A stretch of 64,000 nucleotides of DNA from Pumilibacter muris (lineage in GTDB: Bacteria > Bacillota > Clostridia > Christensenellales > Pumilibacteraceae): positions 113,744-177,743 of the forward strand of contig NZ_CALPCN010000006.1 in assembly GCF_943193045.1 (NCBI RefSeq), in the 5' to 3' direction. A model generated the notes under the pieces. That model worked only from the letters and a program-made list of their open reading frames with translations, was not told the origin of the DNA and did not search any database. Positions 7,496 through 16,785 of this stretch are shown here, piece by piece (position 1 is the stretch's first letter; every line of letters starts with the position of its first letter). Position numbers and translations under genes: made by a program.

Positions 7496-9142
7496 ATGAA
7501 AAAGATAGTATCGCTAATATTGACTTTCGCTATGGCGGCAACGGGTTTTGCGCTTTTCGGATGCGCCGCGCCCTCGCCCAAAAAAGAGAGTTTTTTGCGC
7601 AATGCGGTTCAGCCTGACGAGAGCGTTACGGCGCCCGCAGAAGAGGAAATAAAAGAAGTTACGCGGGCGTATTTCAGCGAACTTAACAAAGAAGTGAAAG
7701 CGGGAGAGTCGTTCGAGTTGAAAGTTACAACAACGGGCGGCGCAGTTACGTTCCGCGCTCTCGATTCGAATAAAATAGCGGTTACCGCCGAAAACGACAC
7801 CGTAACGGTAAAAGGCTTGAAGTCGGGCGTTACTTACGTTGTGGCGGTAGACGAAGACGGACGGCAATATAACGCGTGCAGAGTACGCGTAAACGCGGGC
7901 GACGCCGAAAAACCCGACCCGCCCACAGAACCCGAAAAACCTAAGGAGAACAACGGCGGTATGACATACAGTTCGTACGATTTAAATACTTACGTTTATC
8001 CCTATTGGCACGGCAACACCGTGTATAACGAAACTGCGTTGTTTGTGGGCAACACCGACGCGACCCCGCTTTTGTATAAAGCGTCGAGAATTTTAAAAGT
8101 TACCTCTTACGACCTTAAAACTACTTACGCCGAAGGCGTAGACTACACTTACGATAAGTCTGCAAATCTTTTGCGCAGGACGGCTAATTCGCGTATTCCC
8201 GCATGGGAACCCACGCGGTGGAACATGACGCTGGCTCAGGCGAAAGCCAACGGCTTATTGGCAAGCGGAAACGCTTTTGCCGCGAAAGGAGCCACGCTGA
8301 ACACGGCAACTAACGAGTGGTCGAATTACGTTTATTTTGCTGAAGGAAAAACTATTTCCGAACAGCAAATAGCGATAACTTACGAACACGAGGAATACGC
8401 GCCCGAAGAATGGACTTTGCCCGCCGCCAACGTTGCGGCTTTCCCTAAGCTTAGAAATAAGCTTGAAAACGGGCAACGCGTAGAAATACTTTACTACGGC
8501 GACTCGGTTGTGCAAGGCGCCAACGCTTCTAAATTCGTGGGGCTTGCGCCAAACGCCGAACAATACACCGACATGATTACTTCGTTTATTAAAGCGAAGT
8601 ATCCGCGCGCTACGGTTGTTCAGCAGAACATAGCGTCGGGCGGAACAACCGCCGAGCAAGCGCTTTCTTATTTCCCCGCGCGCACTCCCACATCGGTAAT
8701 TCCTACCGAGCCTTGCACCGTAACGCCCGACTTAATTGTGTTCGGCTACGGGCTCAACGACCAAAACGTGCTCGGATATACGCCGCAAAAGTTTGCGGAA
8801 AACATAGAAAAGCTTGTGCAAAAGGCGCGCCAAAACTTTCCGAACTGCGAAATTCTTTTCGCGTCGCCCGCGCTCGGCAATCCCGCTTCTTTCCCGTATT
8901 CCGACGAAGACACGCAGGAACAGGCGATTAAAAGTTTGTTCTTCCCGAACGGGAACGCCAAATACAACGGTTTCGCCGTTGCGGAAGTTACAAAAATGCA
9001 CCGCCAGCTGTACCACAAAAAGGGGAACCGCTACGGCGACATTACGGGCAACAACGTAAACCACCCCAACGATATGGGAATGAGGCTTATAGCGCAAACC
9101 TGCCTTGAAACAATATTCGGCTCCGATTATTATAAGCTTTAA
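7496..9142 (+). CDS. SGNH/GDSL-hydrolase lipoprotein with N-terminal Ig-like domain
   Basis: A 548-residue secreted lipoprotein; the lipobox LFGC places the lipid-modified Cys at residue 23. Residues 55-130 look like a bacterial Ig-like domain, then a Pro/Glu/Lys linker. Residues 160-300 form a domain shared with the next gene (YVYPYWHGNTVYNETALFVG). The SGNH hydrolase follows: block I YYGDSVVQG (Ser about 337), block III FGYGLNDQN, and block V NNVNHPND (His about 523). The usual block V Asp three residues before the His is Asn here. It is probably an esterase or deacetylase acting on a polysaccharide outside the cell. It is first in a lipoprotein-rich carbohydrate region with its own promoter and structured leader. 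Confidence 0.82.
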   Translation: MKKIVSLILTFAMAATGFALFGCAAPSPKKESFLRNAVQPDESVTAPAEEEIKEVTRAYFSELNKEVKAGESFELKVTTTGGAVTFRALDSNKIAVTAENDTVTVKGLKSGVTYVVAVDEDGRQYNACRVRVNAGDAEKPDPPTEPEKPKENNGGMTYSSYDLNTYVYPYWHGNTVYNETALFVGNTDATPLLYKASRILKVTSYDLKTTYAEGVDYTYDKSANLLRRTANSRIPAWEPTRWNMTLAQAKANGLLASGNAFAAKGATLNTATNEWSNYVYFAEGKTISEQQIAITYEHEEYAPEEWTLPAANVAAFPKLRNKLENGQRVEILYYGDSVVQGANASKFVGLAPNAEQYTDMITSFIKAKYPRATVVQQNIASGGTTAEQALSYFPARTPTSVIPTEPCTVTPDLIVFGYGLNDQNVLGYTPQKFAENIEKLVQKARQNFPNCEILFASPALGNPASFPYSDEDTQEQAIKSLFFPNGNAKYNGFAVAEVTKMHRQLYHKKGNRYGDITGNNVNHPNDMGMRLIAQTCLETIFGSDYYKL

Positions 9143-9197
9143 AATAACTAAGCAAAATAAGAAATACATTCCGTTTTTTAAGGAGTTAAAAACCGTT

Positions 9198-10505
9198 ATG
9201 ACGAAAAAAATATTTTGCGCTCTTGCGGCAATTATAATGGCTTTTGCGGCGGTAGGACTTAGCGCTTGCGGAAACGAAGCTCAAAAACCCGACGACAATC
9301 CGCCCGCAAAGGAAAAGCTCGAGCGCTTATATAACGAGGGCATGACTTACGACAAATACGAGCTTGATACCTACATTTATCCTTATTGGCGCGGCAACGT
9401 TGTGTATAACGAAACTGCGTTGTTCGTTGGAAAAAACGACGCTTCGCCGCTGCTGTATAAGGCTACCGAAATTTTGAGCGTGCGCTCTTACGACCTTAAA
9501 ACGGTGTACGAGGAAGGAAAAGACTACACCTACGACGCCGAAAACAATTTGTTGAAAAGAACGGAAAATTCCGCCATTCCTTACGTTGAGGAAGACGACT
9601 GGTATTTGCCTGCCGACAAAGCCAAAGAGCAAAACGCCACAAGTTGGCCCAAAAAGGGCTCGGACGTAAACGGCGGAGGCTATCAAACGTATCTGTTTTT
9701 CAGAGAGGGCTCGTATATTTCGAATTTGCAAGTTGCGATAACTTACAAACACAACGAATACGCTTCCGAAGAATGGGAAGTTCCCGCAGTGTTCAAAGAT
9801 AAGTTTACTCGCCTTACCGCAAAACTTGAAGCGAAAGAACCCGTTAAGGTTGGCTACTTGGGCGACTCCGTAACGTTCGGCGCAATAGCGTCGGGAATGC
9901 CGGGCAGTTCGTTCGAGCCTAACGCCGAAATTTACGCGCGCATGATGACGTCGTATATGGCTAAGCATTTCGACAACGAAAACATTACCTACGTTAATCC
10001 GTCGGTTGGCGGAAAAGACGCGGCGTGGGGAAGAATGCAGGCGGAATCGAACGAACAGCTTCGCGGGCTCGATTTTTGCGTCGTGGCTTTCGGACTCAAC
10101 GACTTGCATACGCCTTATGATGCGAAACACATATCTTACGCAATCCGTATAGGCGAAATAGTGGAAAACTTGCAAGCTCACAATCCCGACATAGAAGTGC
10201 TTATTGTCGCTCCCATGATAGGCAATCCCGAATCAACCGTTTATTACGATATAGACCGCCAAATGCAGGCATTATACAACGAGTTTTTCCCCGAAGGCGA
10301 AGAGTCGGAATATAAGAACGTCGGTATTGCCGAAGTTACCAAAATGCACCGCCAACTCTATCGCAAAAAGGGCGAACGCTACCGCGATATAACGGCAAAC
10401 AACATAAATCACCCCAACGACTTCGCGGGAAGAGTTTACACCATGACTTGCCTTACGGCAATGTTCGGGCACGACTACTTTTTAACAGAAAATTCAAATC
10501 CGTAA
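9198..10505 (+). CDS. SGNH/GDSL-hydrolase lipoprotein, paralogue of the preceding gene
   Basis: A 435-residue lipoprotein; the lipobox LSAC gives Cys 24. The ATG at 9198 is preferred over earlier in-frame codons because it gives a clean signal peptide and follows AAGGAG. After a short Pro/Asp linker it repeats the neighbour's architecture: YIYPYWRGNVVYNETALFVG, then block I YLGDSVTFG, block III FGLNDLH and block V NNINHPND, again with Asn where Asp is expected. It lacks the Ig-like domain of its neighbour. The close similarity and tandem position indicate a gene duplication. It is probably a second carbohydrate esterase with different specificity. Confidence 0.82.
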   Translation: MTKKIFCALAAIIMAFAAVGLSACGNEAQKPDDNPPAKEKLERLYNEGMTYDKYELDTYIYPYWRGNVVYNETALFVGKNDASPLLYKATEILSVRSYDLKTVYEEGKDYTYDAENNLLKRTENSAIPYVEEDDWYLPADKAKEQNATSWPKKGSDVNGGGYQTYLFFREGSYISNLQVAITYKHNEYASEEWEVPAVFKDKFTRLTAKLEAKEPVKVGYLGDSVTFGAIASGMPGSSFEPNAEIYARMMTSYMAKHFDNENITYVNPSVGGKDAAWGRMQAESNEQLRGLDFCVVAFGLNDLHTPYDAKHISYAIRIGEIVENLQAHNPDIEVLIVAPMIGNPESTVYYDIDRQMQALYNEFFPEGEESEYKNVGIAEVTKMHRQLYRKKGERYRDITANNINHPNDFAGRVYTMTCLTAMFGHDYFLTENSNP

Positions 10506-10523
10506 TAAGGAGGCAAATAAAAT

Positions 10524-12674
10524 ATGAGAAAGAGAATTATCGGACTTTTGCTTAGTTTTGTGCTTCTCGTTTGCTTCGCGGGATTTTCCGCATGCAACAA
10601 AGTAAAGCCTGACGGGCAAGAACCCGGCGGAATAGTAACGCCGCCCGACGACAAAGACCCCGACAAAGACCCCGACGACACTCAGCCTGACGACGAACCC
10701 GAAGTTCCGCTTCCCGATTCGAACGACGACTGCGTTTTTAACCAAACGGAGCTTAAAATAGAAGCGGGCGACTCGGGCTATATAACGTTTACGGGAACTG
10801 CTTCGAGCTACGTTTCGGGCAATCCCGAAGTTGCCACCGTTAAATATATCGGCAACAGCAAGCTTAAAGTTTCGGCGCTTAAAAAAGGCGAAGTGAGAGT
10901 GCAGGGCTACAATAAGCGCGGCAAGAAAATCCCTACCGCAGCTTGCAAAGTAACAGTTACGCAGTCGCTTAAAATAAGTATGCCCGAATCCGCCGAGAGC
11001 GCGGTAGACGTGCCTTACGAAGTTACCTATACTTCGCTCGGGCAAGACCAAACCACAAGCATGAAAGTTGACGTAACGGGCGCCGAAGGCATAGCAACGT
11101 GGGAAGTGGAAGACGACACCGTTACCGTTCACCCCACCGCCGAAGGCAAAATAAACGTGAAAATCACGCTTAGCAAAGACAGCGCGGATAAAGGGCACGA
11201 AGAAGTTTCGGCTTCTACCGATATTACTTTCGTGAACTTCTTTCAAGACAAATATTACGATTATAAGTATTTCTCGTTTGAGCGTAGCACGGAAAGCGTG
11301 CCCGAAGAGTTTGCTGCGATGCCCGACCCCACGCTTACGCAAAGTCTTAAAGACAAAATAGATGCGGACCGCGCTAAAAACCATCCCGTTGAGCCCGCGC
11401 CCGACCCCGAGCCCGCGCCCGACCCGGAAAATCCCGACGAAACGGGCGGAGAGAGCGGCGCCGCCGAAATTGCGGCGAGAGCGAAAGTTCGCGCGGCTTC
11501 CGACATTACCGAAGGCTACACGGTTACGCTTTCGGAAGGAGTGCTTAACGGAACAATTCCTCTTCCCGAAAGTCTCGTTATTCCCGCCTACTATAAGGGC
11601 GCCGACGATTCGGAAGCAAGACCCGTTAATAAGATTGCGGCAAACTTTATGCGTGCGTTTGCCGAATACAGCGGCGAGGCTATGTCGGAACACAAAGAAC
11701 CGTTCGTTAAGCCGTTTGAGAGCTTTACAACGCTTAACGTGAAAAGCGTTTATATTCCCGCGAGCGTAGTTGAAATCGGCGCCGACGCGTTCAGCGAAGT
11801 TAAAATTAAAGCGGTGCTTGTGCAAAAGGACAACGAGCTCGTAACAATAGGGCGTCATGCGTTCTTCCGTACGGCGAGACTCGGTTCGTTCAACTTGCGC
11901 GACCTCACCAAATTGCAAACGATAGGAAGCGGCGCGTTCGCCGACCATTGCATGACCGAAATTTTTATTCCCAAGAGCGTTACGGTTATAGGCAAAGCGG
12001 CTTTTGCGCAAATAGCCAACGACGCTAACCGCAACAACCACCAAACTCTTAAAAGCGTTATATTCGAAGACGACAACGGCGAAGGTCACGAAGAACGCGC
12101 GGTTACGATTTACGGCGGAACGCTAACAAATCCCGGCGACGGCGCGTTCGCATATAACCTTGCGCTTCAAAAAGTTCGCCTTTGCAACGTTAAACGCGTT
12201 CAGTCGTGCACGTTCTTTCAAGGGTGGGGCATTGTTGACGTATATGTTGACGCCGCAACGTGCGAATGGGCGTTCTCGCCTTACAAATATTGGGATAAAG
12301 ACTATCAGTATGACCCCGAGCTTGACGTTGACCAAAACGGCGTAAGTAACGGCGCTTACGCGCTTATAGACCACACCACAGAATGGGGCAATCCGTTTGT
12401 TTACGCGCTTACCAGCGGTTTGGTGAGCTCGCTTACAATAGACAACGCCATGATTGAGGACGTGCGTGCGCTTCCGTTCGCGGCTCTCGACTACGACAGC
12501 AGAGGACTTTTGGGCGCTTACGGAAAAACCGCCGAGGGCGCGAAGAGCTATTGCTTTGGCGAAGTTTATGTGCTCGATACTCTCAATCCTTCGGAATTTT
12601 TCAAATCCCGTTACGAGCAGAAAACCGACGGTATTCAAAAAGACGGTTACACTCGTTGGGTGCTTAAAGCGTAA
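10524..12674 (+). CDS. Cell-surface lipoprotein with Ig-like and BspA-type leucine-rich repeats
   Basis: A 716-residue protein whose lipobox FSAC gives Cys 24. A Pro/Asp linker (PPDDKDPDKDPDDTQPDD) follows. Residues 70-150 match a bacterial Ig-like (BIG2) pattern (EVATVKYIGNSKLKVSALKKGEVRV). From about residue 330 to the C-terminus there are LRR_5 (BspA) style repeats such as VYIPASVVEIGADAFSEVKIKAVLV and IFIPKSVTVIGKAAFAQ. A low-complexity Pro/Glu/Asp segment sits at residues 287-312. GGAGG precedes the ATG. Such proteins are generally adhesins or surface ligand binders; in this cluster it may bind the polysaccharide substrate. It shares linker style and architecture with the next gene. Confidence 0.8.
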   Translation: MRKRIIGLLLSFVLLVCFAGFSACNKVKPDGQEPGGIVTPPDDKDPDKDPDDTQPDDEPEVPLPDSNDDCVFNQTELKIEAGDSGYITFTGTASSYVSGNPEVATVKYIGNSKLKVSALKKGEVRVQGYNKRGKKIPTAACKVTVTQSLKISMPESAESAVDVPYEVTYTSLGQDQTTSMKVDVTGAEGIATWEVEDDTVTVHPTAEGKINVKITLSKDSADKGHEEVSASTDITFVNFFQDKYYDYKYFSFERSTESVPEEFAAMPDPTLTQSLKDKIDADRAKNHPVEPAPDPEPAPDPENPDETGGESGAAEIAARAKVRAASDITEGYTVTLSEGVLNGTIPLPESLVIPAYYKGADDSEARPVNKIAANFMRAFAEYSGEAMSEHKEPFVKPFESFTTLNVKSVYIPASVVEIGADAFSEVKIKAVLVQKDNELVTIGRHAFFRTARLGSFNLRDLTKLQTIGSGAFADHCMTEIFIPKSVTVIGKAAFAQIANDANRNNHQTLKSVIFEDDNGEGHEERAVTIYGGTLTNPGDGAFAYNLALQKVRLCNVKRVQSCTFFQGWGIVDVYVDAATCEWAFSPYKYWDKDYQYDPELDVDQNGVSNGAYALIDHTTEWGNPFVYALTSGLVSSLTIDNAMIEDVRALPFAALDYDSRGLLGAYGKTAEGAKSYCFGEVYVLDTLNPSEFFKSRYEQKTDGIQKDGYTRWVLKA

Positions 12675-12759
12675 TGTTTGAAAGCTCGCAACAAAAAATT
12701 ACTTTGGCTTTTAGCTCTGAAAAGGGGCGAAAGATAAATACTATTTTTGGAGGAAAGTT

Positions 12760-14895
12760 ATGAAAAAAGTTTGTTTGTTCCTGTTATCGGCTATGCTGAC
12801 GGTTATGTTGGCATTCGGCTTAGTTGCTTGCGGCAACAACGATTCGAAAAAGCCCGACGACAACAATCCCGGCGGAGTGGTTACGCCGCCCGACGACAAA
12901 GACCCCGACAATCCCGACGACAAAGACCCCGAAAAACCTACGAAACCCGTAATTAAGCTCGATAAAGATTCGATTACGCTTATTATAGGCGAAGACGTTG
13001 TTGTTACCGCTACCGTTACGGGTTCGGATAAAGCTCCGTCGTTCTCGCTCGGCGGAACTACCGTTGCGGCTATTCAAACCGAAACGAACGCGAAATCCGC
13101 AACTATTAAAGGTCTTGCGGGCGGCGACGACACCTTAACCGTGCAGTTAGAGGGCGCCGACGCCGTTACCGTTCCCGTAAAGGTTGAAAACGTCGACTAC
13201 CGTTTTAACGCCGACTTTGACGAAGACGAGAAAATTTTCGACGCGGGCGTAACGGGCGAAGACGACGGCGAAACCGCAACTATAAGCGTTACGCACTTTA
13301 TCGAAAACGCCAAAATCGAATATTCGGTTGAGGGCGCGGCGGCAACCGTAACCGCGTCGGAAGACGGAAAAACCGCCACCGTTAAAGCCGAACAAGCGGG
13401 CGTTGCGAAAGTTACCGCTAAAATCCTTGCGGTGAAAGAGAACGCCGAAGAGGGCGGAGAACAACCGCAAGACGGCGAAACCGAGCCTACGGTTGAATAC
13501 GAAGAACACGCCGTTAAAATCTACACCGTTGTTTGCACCGACGATTGGAACGATTTGGCTGAGGAATCGCTTATCGGCACGGAACTTCTCGAATACCGCG
13601 AAGTTAAAAACGGCACAACCGTTGTAGGCTACGAAGCGTTCATTTCGAGCAACGCTTCCGCTTCCGACATTATGGACGAAGTCGACGTTAAAGGAGTGCT
13701 CCGCATTCCCGCAATACACAACCGTTTGCCCGTTGTGTCGATTGGCAAGAACCCGCAAGATATTGCAACATTGTATTTCCTTGCTTACGAAAAACCTTTA
13801 ACCGACGACCAAATAGCTGCGATAGAAGATGAGACGGAAAAAGCTAACGCTCAGGCTTATAAAGCAAAAGTTGAAGCGAATAAAGACGCCGTTGACGCTA
13901 TGCAAAGCGTGTACGCCGCCGTTAAAACGGTTTATCTTCCTTGCACTTTAACTTCCATTCCCAACCTTACTTTCCGTCTTTCTACTGCGACAAAAGTTGA
14001 GGTGCAAAAAGGAAACCACATTAAAGAAATCGGAATACAATCGTTTAACGAAATGTACGATTTGGAAGCCTTTAATCTTGAAGATTGCACAGAACTAAAA
14101 ACTATCAAGAATAACGCGTTTGACCAAGCGGGCAAAAATGCTAATAATTTTGCACTTGCTATTCCCGGTTCCGTTACTACGTTAGAAACAGGTGTGTTTG
14201 CAAATGCAGGTATAGTGTCTTTGGAATTTTTACCTCATGTAGGAGAGGGAGCTCGTATTGATTTGCCTGGAATGGCTTTCGCGGGAATTACTAAATTAAA
14301 AACGCTTTATCTTGGAAATATAGGTACAGTTGCCGTTAACGCTTTCAATAGCTTAGTTTTAGAGAAGCTTTATATTAACGATGTTACTTTAATAGACGAC
14401 GGTGCCTTTATGGGGGCAAATATCGGAGAAATTCATATAGGTGCTGAACTCAATACGGACGCTTTGGGACAATACGAAAAAGGAACTACAAATAACGCTT
14501 TTCCTAATTTTAATACGCGTTCGTTAGTTTTCTTTAATTGCATTCGCAATGTGATTTTCTTAGAAGGCAATAATGAAGTAGCCAAAAACGTAGGTCCGTC
14601 GCAAGCTTATGCAGGTAATAATCCCGATAATTGCGGTTCGTTGTTTGGTTTGGATTTCGGCGGATGGCAAGGTGCTGAAACATTGTATATTTCAGTAGAT
14701 ACTGCTCTTGAAGATATTAGTTATTATTTAGCAAATTATTTTACAAAAGAAGAAACTTCAGACAAAGAAGGTTATTATAAGTTTAAAGCATTGAAAAAGT
14801 TTGTACCGACACTCAATACGGAAGCTACTTTTGCGCCGCAGACCGAAGAGCCCGATGTCCCCGAAGAGAGTGGCGACGAAAATCAAGCCGCTTAA
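12760..14895 (+). CDS. Cell-surface lipoprotein with Ig-like and leucine-rich repeats; composition mosaic
   Basis: A 711-residue lipoprotein (lipobox LVAC, Cys 24) with the same Pro/Asp linker as the gene before it, one or two Ig-like domains (about residues 65-230) and BspA-type repeats in the C-terminal half (YLPCTLTSIPNLTFRLST, NAFDQAGKN). From about base 14040 to 14820 base and codon use changes clearly: codons ending in A or T dominate (AAT, TTA, GAA), whereas the first two thirds use the GC-richer codons of the neighbours. The last 70 bases return to local style. This suggests that the repeat-bearing region was replaced by recombination. The protein is probably a surface binder paired with the upstream paralogue. 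Confidence 0.8.
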   Translation: MKKVCLFLLSAMLTVMLAFGLVACGNNDSKKPDDNNPGGVVTPPDDKDPDNPDDKDPEKPTKPVIKLDKDSITLIIGEDVVVTATVTGSDKAPSFSLGGTTVAAIQTETNAKSATIKGLAGGDDTLTVQLEGADAVTVPVKVENVDYRFNADFDEDEKIFDAGVTGEDDGETATISVTHFIENAKIEYSVEGAAATVTASEDGKTATVKAEQAGVAKVTAKILAVKENAEEGGEQPQDGETEPTVEYEEHAVKIYTVVCTDDWNDLAEESLIGTELLEYREVKNGTTVVGYEAFISSNASASDIMDEVDVKGVLRIPAIHNRLPVVSIGKNPQDIATLYFLAYEKPLTDDQIAAIEDETEKANAQAYKAKVEANKDAVDAMQSVYAAVKTVYLPCTLTSIPNLTFRLSTATKVEVQKGNHIKEIGIQSFNEMYDLEAFNLEDCTELKTIKNNAFDQAGKNANNFALAIPGSVTTLETGVFANAGIVSLEFLPHVGEGARIDLPGMAFAGITKLKTLYLGNIGTVAVNAFNSLVLEKLYINDVTLIDDGAFMGANIGEIHIGAELNTDALGQYEKGTTNNAFPNFNTRSLVFFNCIRNVIFLEGNNEVAKNVGPSQAYAGNNPDNCGSLFGLDFGGWQGAETLYISVDTALEDISYYLANYFTKEETSDKEGYYKFKALKKFVPTLNTEATFAPQTEEPDVPEESGDENQAA

Positions 14896-14922
14896 ACAGT
14901 AACTAAAACTACAATAGGGGAG

Positions 14923-14949
14923 TGCGGCGGCAAAGCGTTTGCCGCCGCA
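14923..14949 (+). promoter_or_regulatory. Strong intergenic hairpin without U-tract
   Basis: Twelve perfect base pairs (TGCGGCGGCAAA / TTTGCCGCCGCA) around a GCG loop lie between the repeat lipoprotein gene and the sugar-binding protein gene. No run of T follows, so it is more likely an mRNA-stabilising or processing element than a terminator. It could raise the level of binding-protein mRNA relative to upstream genes. Confidence 0.6.
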
Positions 14950-14978
14950 GTCAACCCCGAAAATAAGGAAAATTCAAT

Positions 14979-16496
14979 ATGAAAAAATTCAGAAAATTCT
15001 TTGCCGCTATTGCCGCATCGCTTATGCTTTGCCTTGCGCTTACGTCGCTTTCGGGTTGTTTCTATTCTCCCGAAGTGCCGATAGACGAGCTTATGAAAGA
15101 GGTGCTTTCGAAAGTTGACTTTAACGCCGACACGAACTATAAGGGCACTCTTAAAGTTGCGCTTATGGACGACATTGCGTCGGCGGATAGTTTTAACGCG
15201 TTAAAAACAGACTTTGAAAACAAGTATAAAAATATTAAGGTTGAGGTTGAAACCTTTCCCGACCTTATATCGCGCGTTGTTACCATGCACGGCGCCGCTA
15301 CCACTTTGGGGAAATACGACAGTATGCCCGACATTATTTGGGTGGCGAACGAAGATATTCCCGGCCTTGTGAGCAGCGAAGTTCTTATGCCGATTGACTA
15401 TTTCGACGAAGCGGATAAGGAATGGGACACTACCGACCTTGTGCAGTCTATGGTGCAGGATTCTTATTTTAAGAAACACATGTATATGATGCCGCGCGAC
15501 TACAACCAAATTGCGCTTTTATACAACACCGCTATGTTTGCGGAAGCGAAAGCCGCCGACTCCACAATTAAGAGTCCCGACGAATTTAAGGACGAAAACG
15601 GAAAAGTTCGCGCCATGACGCAAGCGGAATTTACCGAAGTTGCGAAAAAGGTGCAAGCGTGGATGGCGTCCACTCAAAAATATAAAGCGGGCAAGGCTGT
15701 TGATTTCCGTTCGATTTGGGGCTCGCTCAACTACGCGATTTCGCGTAACTTCGGCGCTACCATAATCGATTCGGATAGCAACTGCACTCTCAGTAGCGAA
15801 GAAACCGTTAATATGTTCGATTACCTTGTGGACATGGTTTATAACAACGTAATGACGGGTCCGAACGAAACCGAAGGCTTCGACTTTTTCGCGTCGGAAC
15901 GCGCGGCAATGTGCTTTCAGTCTCGCGCTTGCCTCTCGGACGTTATAGCCAAAACCGAAGCGCGCAACGGCGTGTATGAAAATCTTAACGTGGCTCCCAT
16001 GCCTTGCTTGGGCGACGACGACAAGTATTCTATCGGCGCGGGTTGCTCGGGCTATGCTATGTATCGCAACGCGGTTCATGCAACCGAAGCTTGGCTGTTC
16101 CTTAAAAACATAGTAAGCGAAAGCGCGCAAGAAGCGTTCAGCGCTTGCGGCAACGGTGTTCCCGTTGTGCAGTCGCTTTTAGACGACGAAGACGCGGCAT
16201 GGCGCAATCTTGCGCAGGTGAACGAAGCCAAATACGGCAAACTTCGCGCCGACTTCAATCACGACGCGTTCGTATACCGTAGAGACGCAGCCACCACTAT
16301 GGAATTCAAAAAGTACGTTCCCACAACCATTGTAACCGAAATTTGTTCCACCGTGAACGGCGTGTTCGTTGATTTATTGAGCCTTGAAGTTGTGGTTAAG
16401 GGCGACAAAGCCAAAACCCGCGAGAATATTGCTTCTAAACTTAACGGTTTCAGAAAAGATATAAACAGCCAAATCCGCAAGGCTCCGTTAGAGTAA
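14979..16496 (+). CDS. Carbohydrate ABC transporter substrate-binding lipoprotein (CUT1 family)
   Basis: A 505-residue lipoprotein; the lipobox LSGC gives Cys 27. It resembles family 1 sugar-binding proteins: KVALMDDIASADSFNALKTDFENKY (start of lobe 1), PDIIWVANEDIPGLVSSEVLMPID (hinge-region pattern), and an N-Q-I-A-L-L-YNTAMF motif near residue 180, which is the usual YN core. Permeases of the MalF/MalG type follow. Its role is to capture an oligosaccharide released by the surface hydrolases. No ATPase gene is linked, so a shared MsmX-like ATPase elsewhere is expected. The specific sugar cannot be read from the sequence. Confidence 0.88.
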   Translation: MKKFRKFFAAIAASLMLCLALTSLSGCFYSPEVPIDELMKEVLSKVDFNADTNYKGTLKVALMDDIASADSFNALKTDFENKYKNIKVEVETFPDLISRVVTMHGAATTLGKYDSMPDIIWVANEDIPGLVSSEVLMPIDYFDEADKEWDTTDLVQSMVQDSYFKKHMYMMPRDYNQIALLYNTAMFAEAKAADSTIKSPDEFKDENGKVRAMTQAEFTEVAKKVQAWMASTQKYKAGKAVDFRSIWGSLNYAISRNFGATIIDSDSNCTLSSEETVNMFDYLVDMVYNNVMTGPNETEGFDFFASERAAMCFQSRACLSDVIAKTEARNGVYENLNVAPMPCLGDDDKYSIGAGCSGYAMYRNAVHATEAWLFLKNIVSESAQEAFSACGNGVPVVQSLLDDEDAAWRNLAQVNEAKYGKLRADFNHDAFVYRRDAATTMEFKKYVPTTIVTEICSTVNGVFVDLLSLEVVVKGDKAKTRENIASKLNGFRKDINSQIRKAPLE

Positions 16497-16515
16497 TAGG
16501 CACCGCGTATTGCAA

Positions 16516-16592
16516 AAGATTGCGTCGCTACGCTCGCAATGACAGTATAGCAGTTGTCGTTGCGAGAGGGCGAAGCGCGACGCGGCAATCTT
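16516..16592. repeat. Dispersed palindromic repeat, copy 1
   Basis: AAGATTGCGTCGCTACGCTC at the left is mirrored by GACGCGGCAATCTT at the right, with GCAATGAC and GTCGTTGCGAG facing each other in the middle. Similar arms occur at 16633, 55240 and 60905. It looks like a REP- or MITE-like element with no coding content. Confidence 0.75.
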
Positions 16593-16632
16593 GAACATAG
16601 AGCGGGAACCGCCGCGATAATCGCATATTGCA

Positions 16633-16755
16633 AAAGATTGCGTCGCTACGCTCGCAATGACGGTATACAGTTGTCCTCAGCCGAGCACGCAAAGCGTGCG
16701 AACGCCACGAGCCGTAGGCGAGTATTGCGAGAAGGGCGAAGCCCGACGCGGCAAC
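16633..16755. repeat. Dispersed palindromic repeat, copy 2, with insert
   Basis: The same left arm (AAGATTGCGTCGCTACGCTC then GCAATGAC) is followed by about 60 bases holding a small hairpin (GCACGCAAAGCGTGC) and then a right arm ATTGCGAGAAGGGCGAAGCC...GACGCGGCAAC. It lies between the binding protein and permease genes, so it is transcribed as part of this operon. Confidence 0.7.
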
Positions 16756-16785
16756 AGAACGAAAAAGAATTTGAAAAGGAAAAGT

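Noticed and set aside
10494..12089. A 531-codon minus-strand frame
   Set aside because: It lies fully opposite the LRR lipoprotein gene, is rich in Arg, Phe and Val as antisense shadows are here, and has no start signals.
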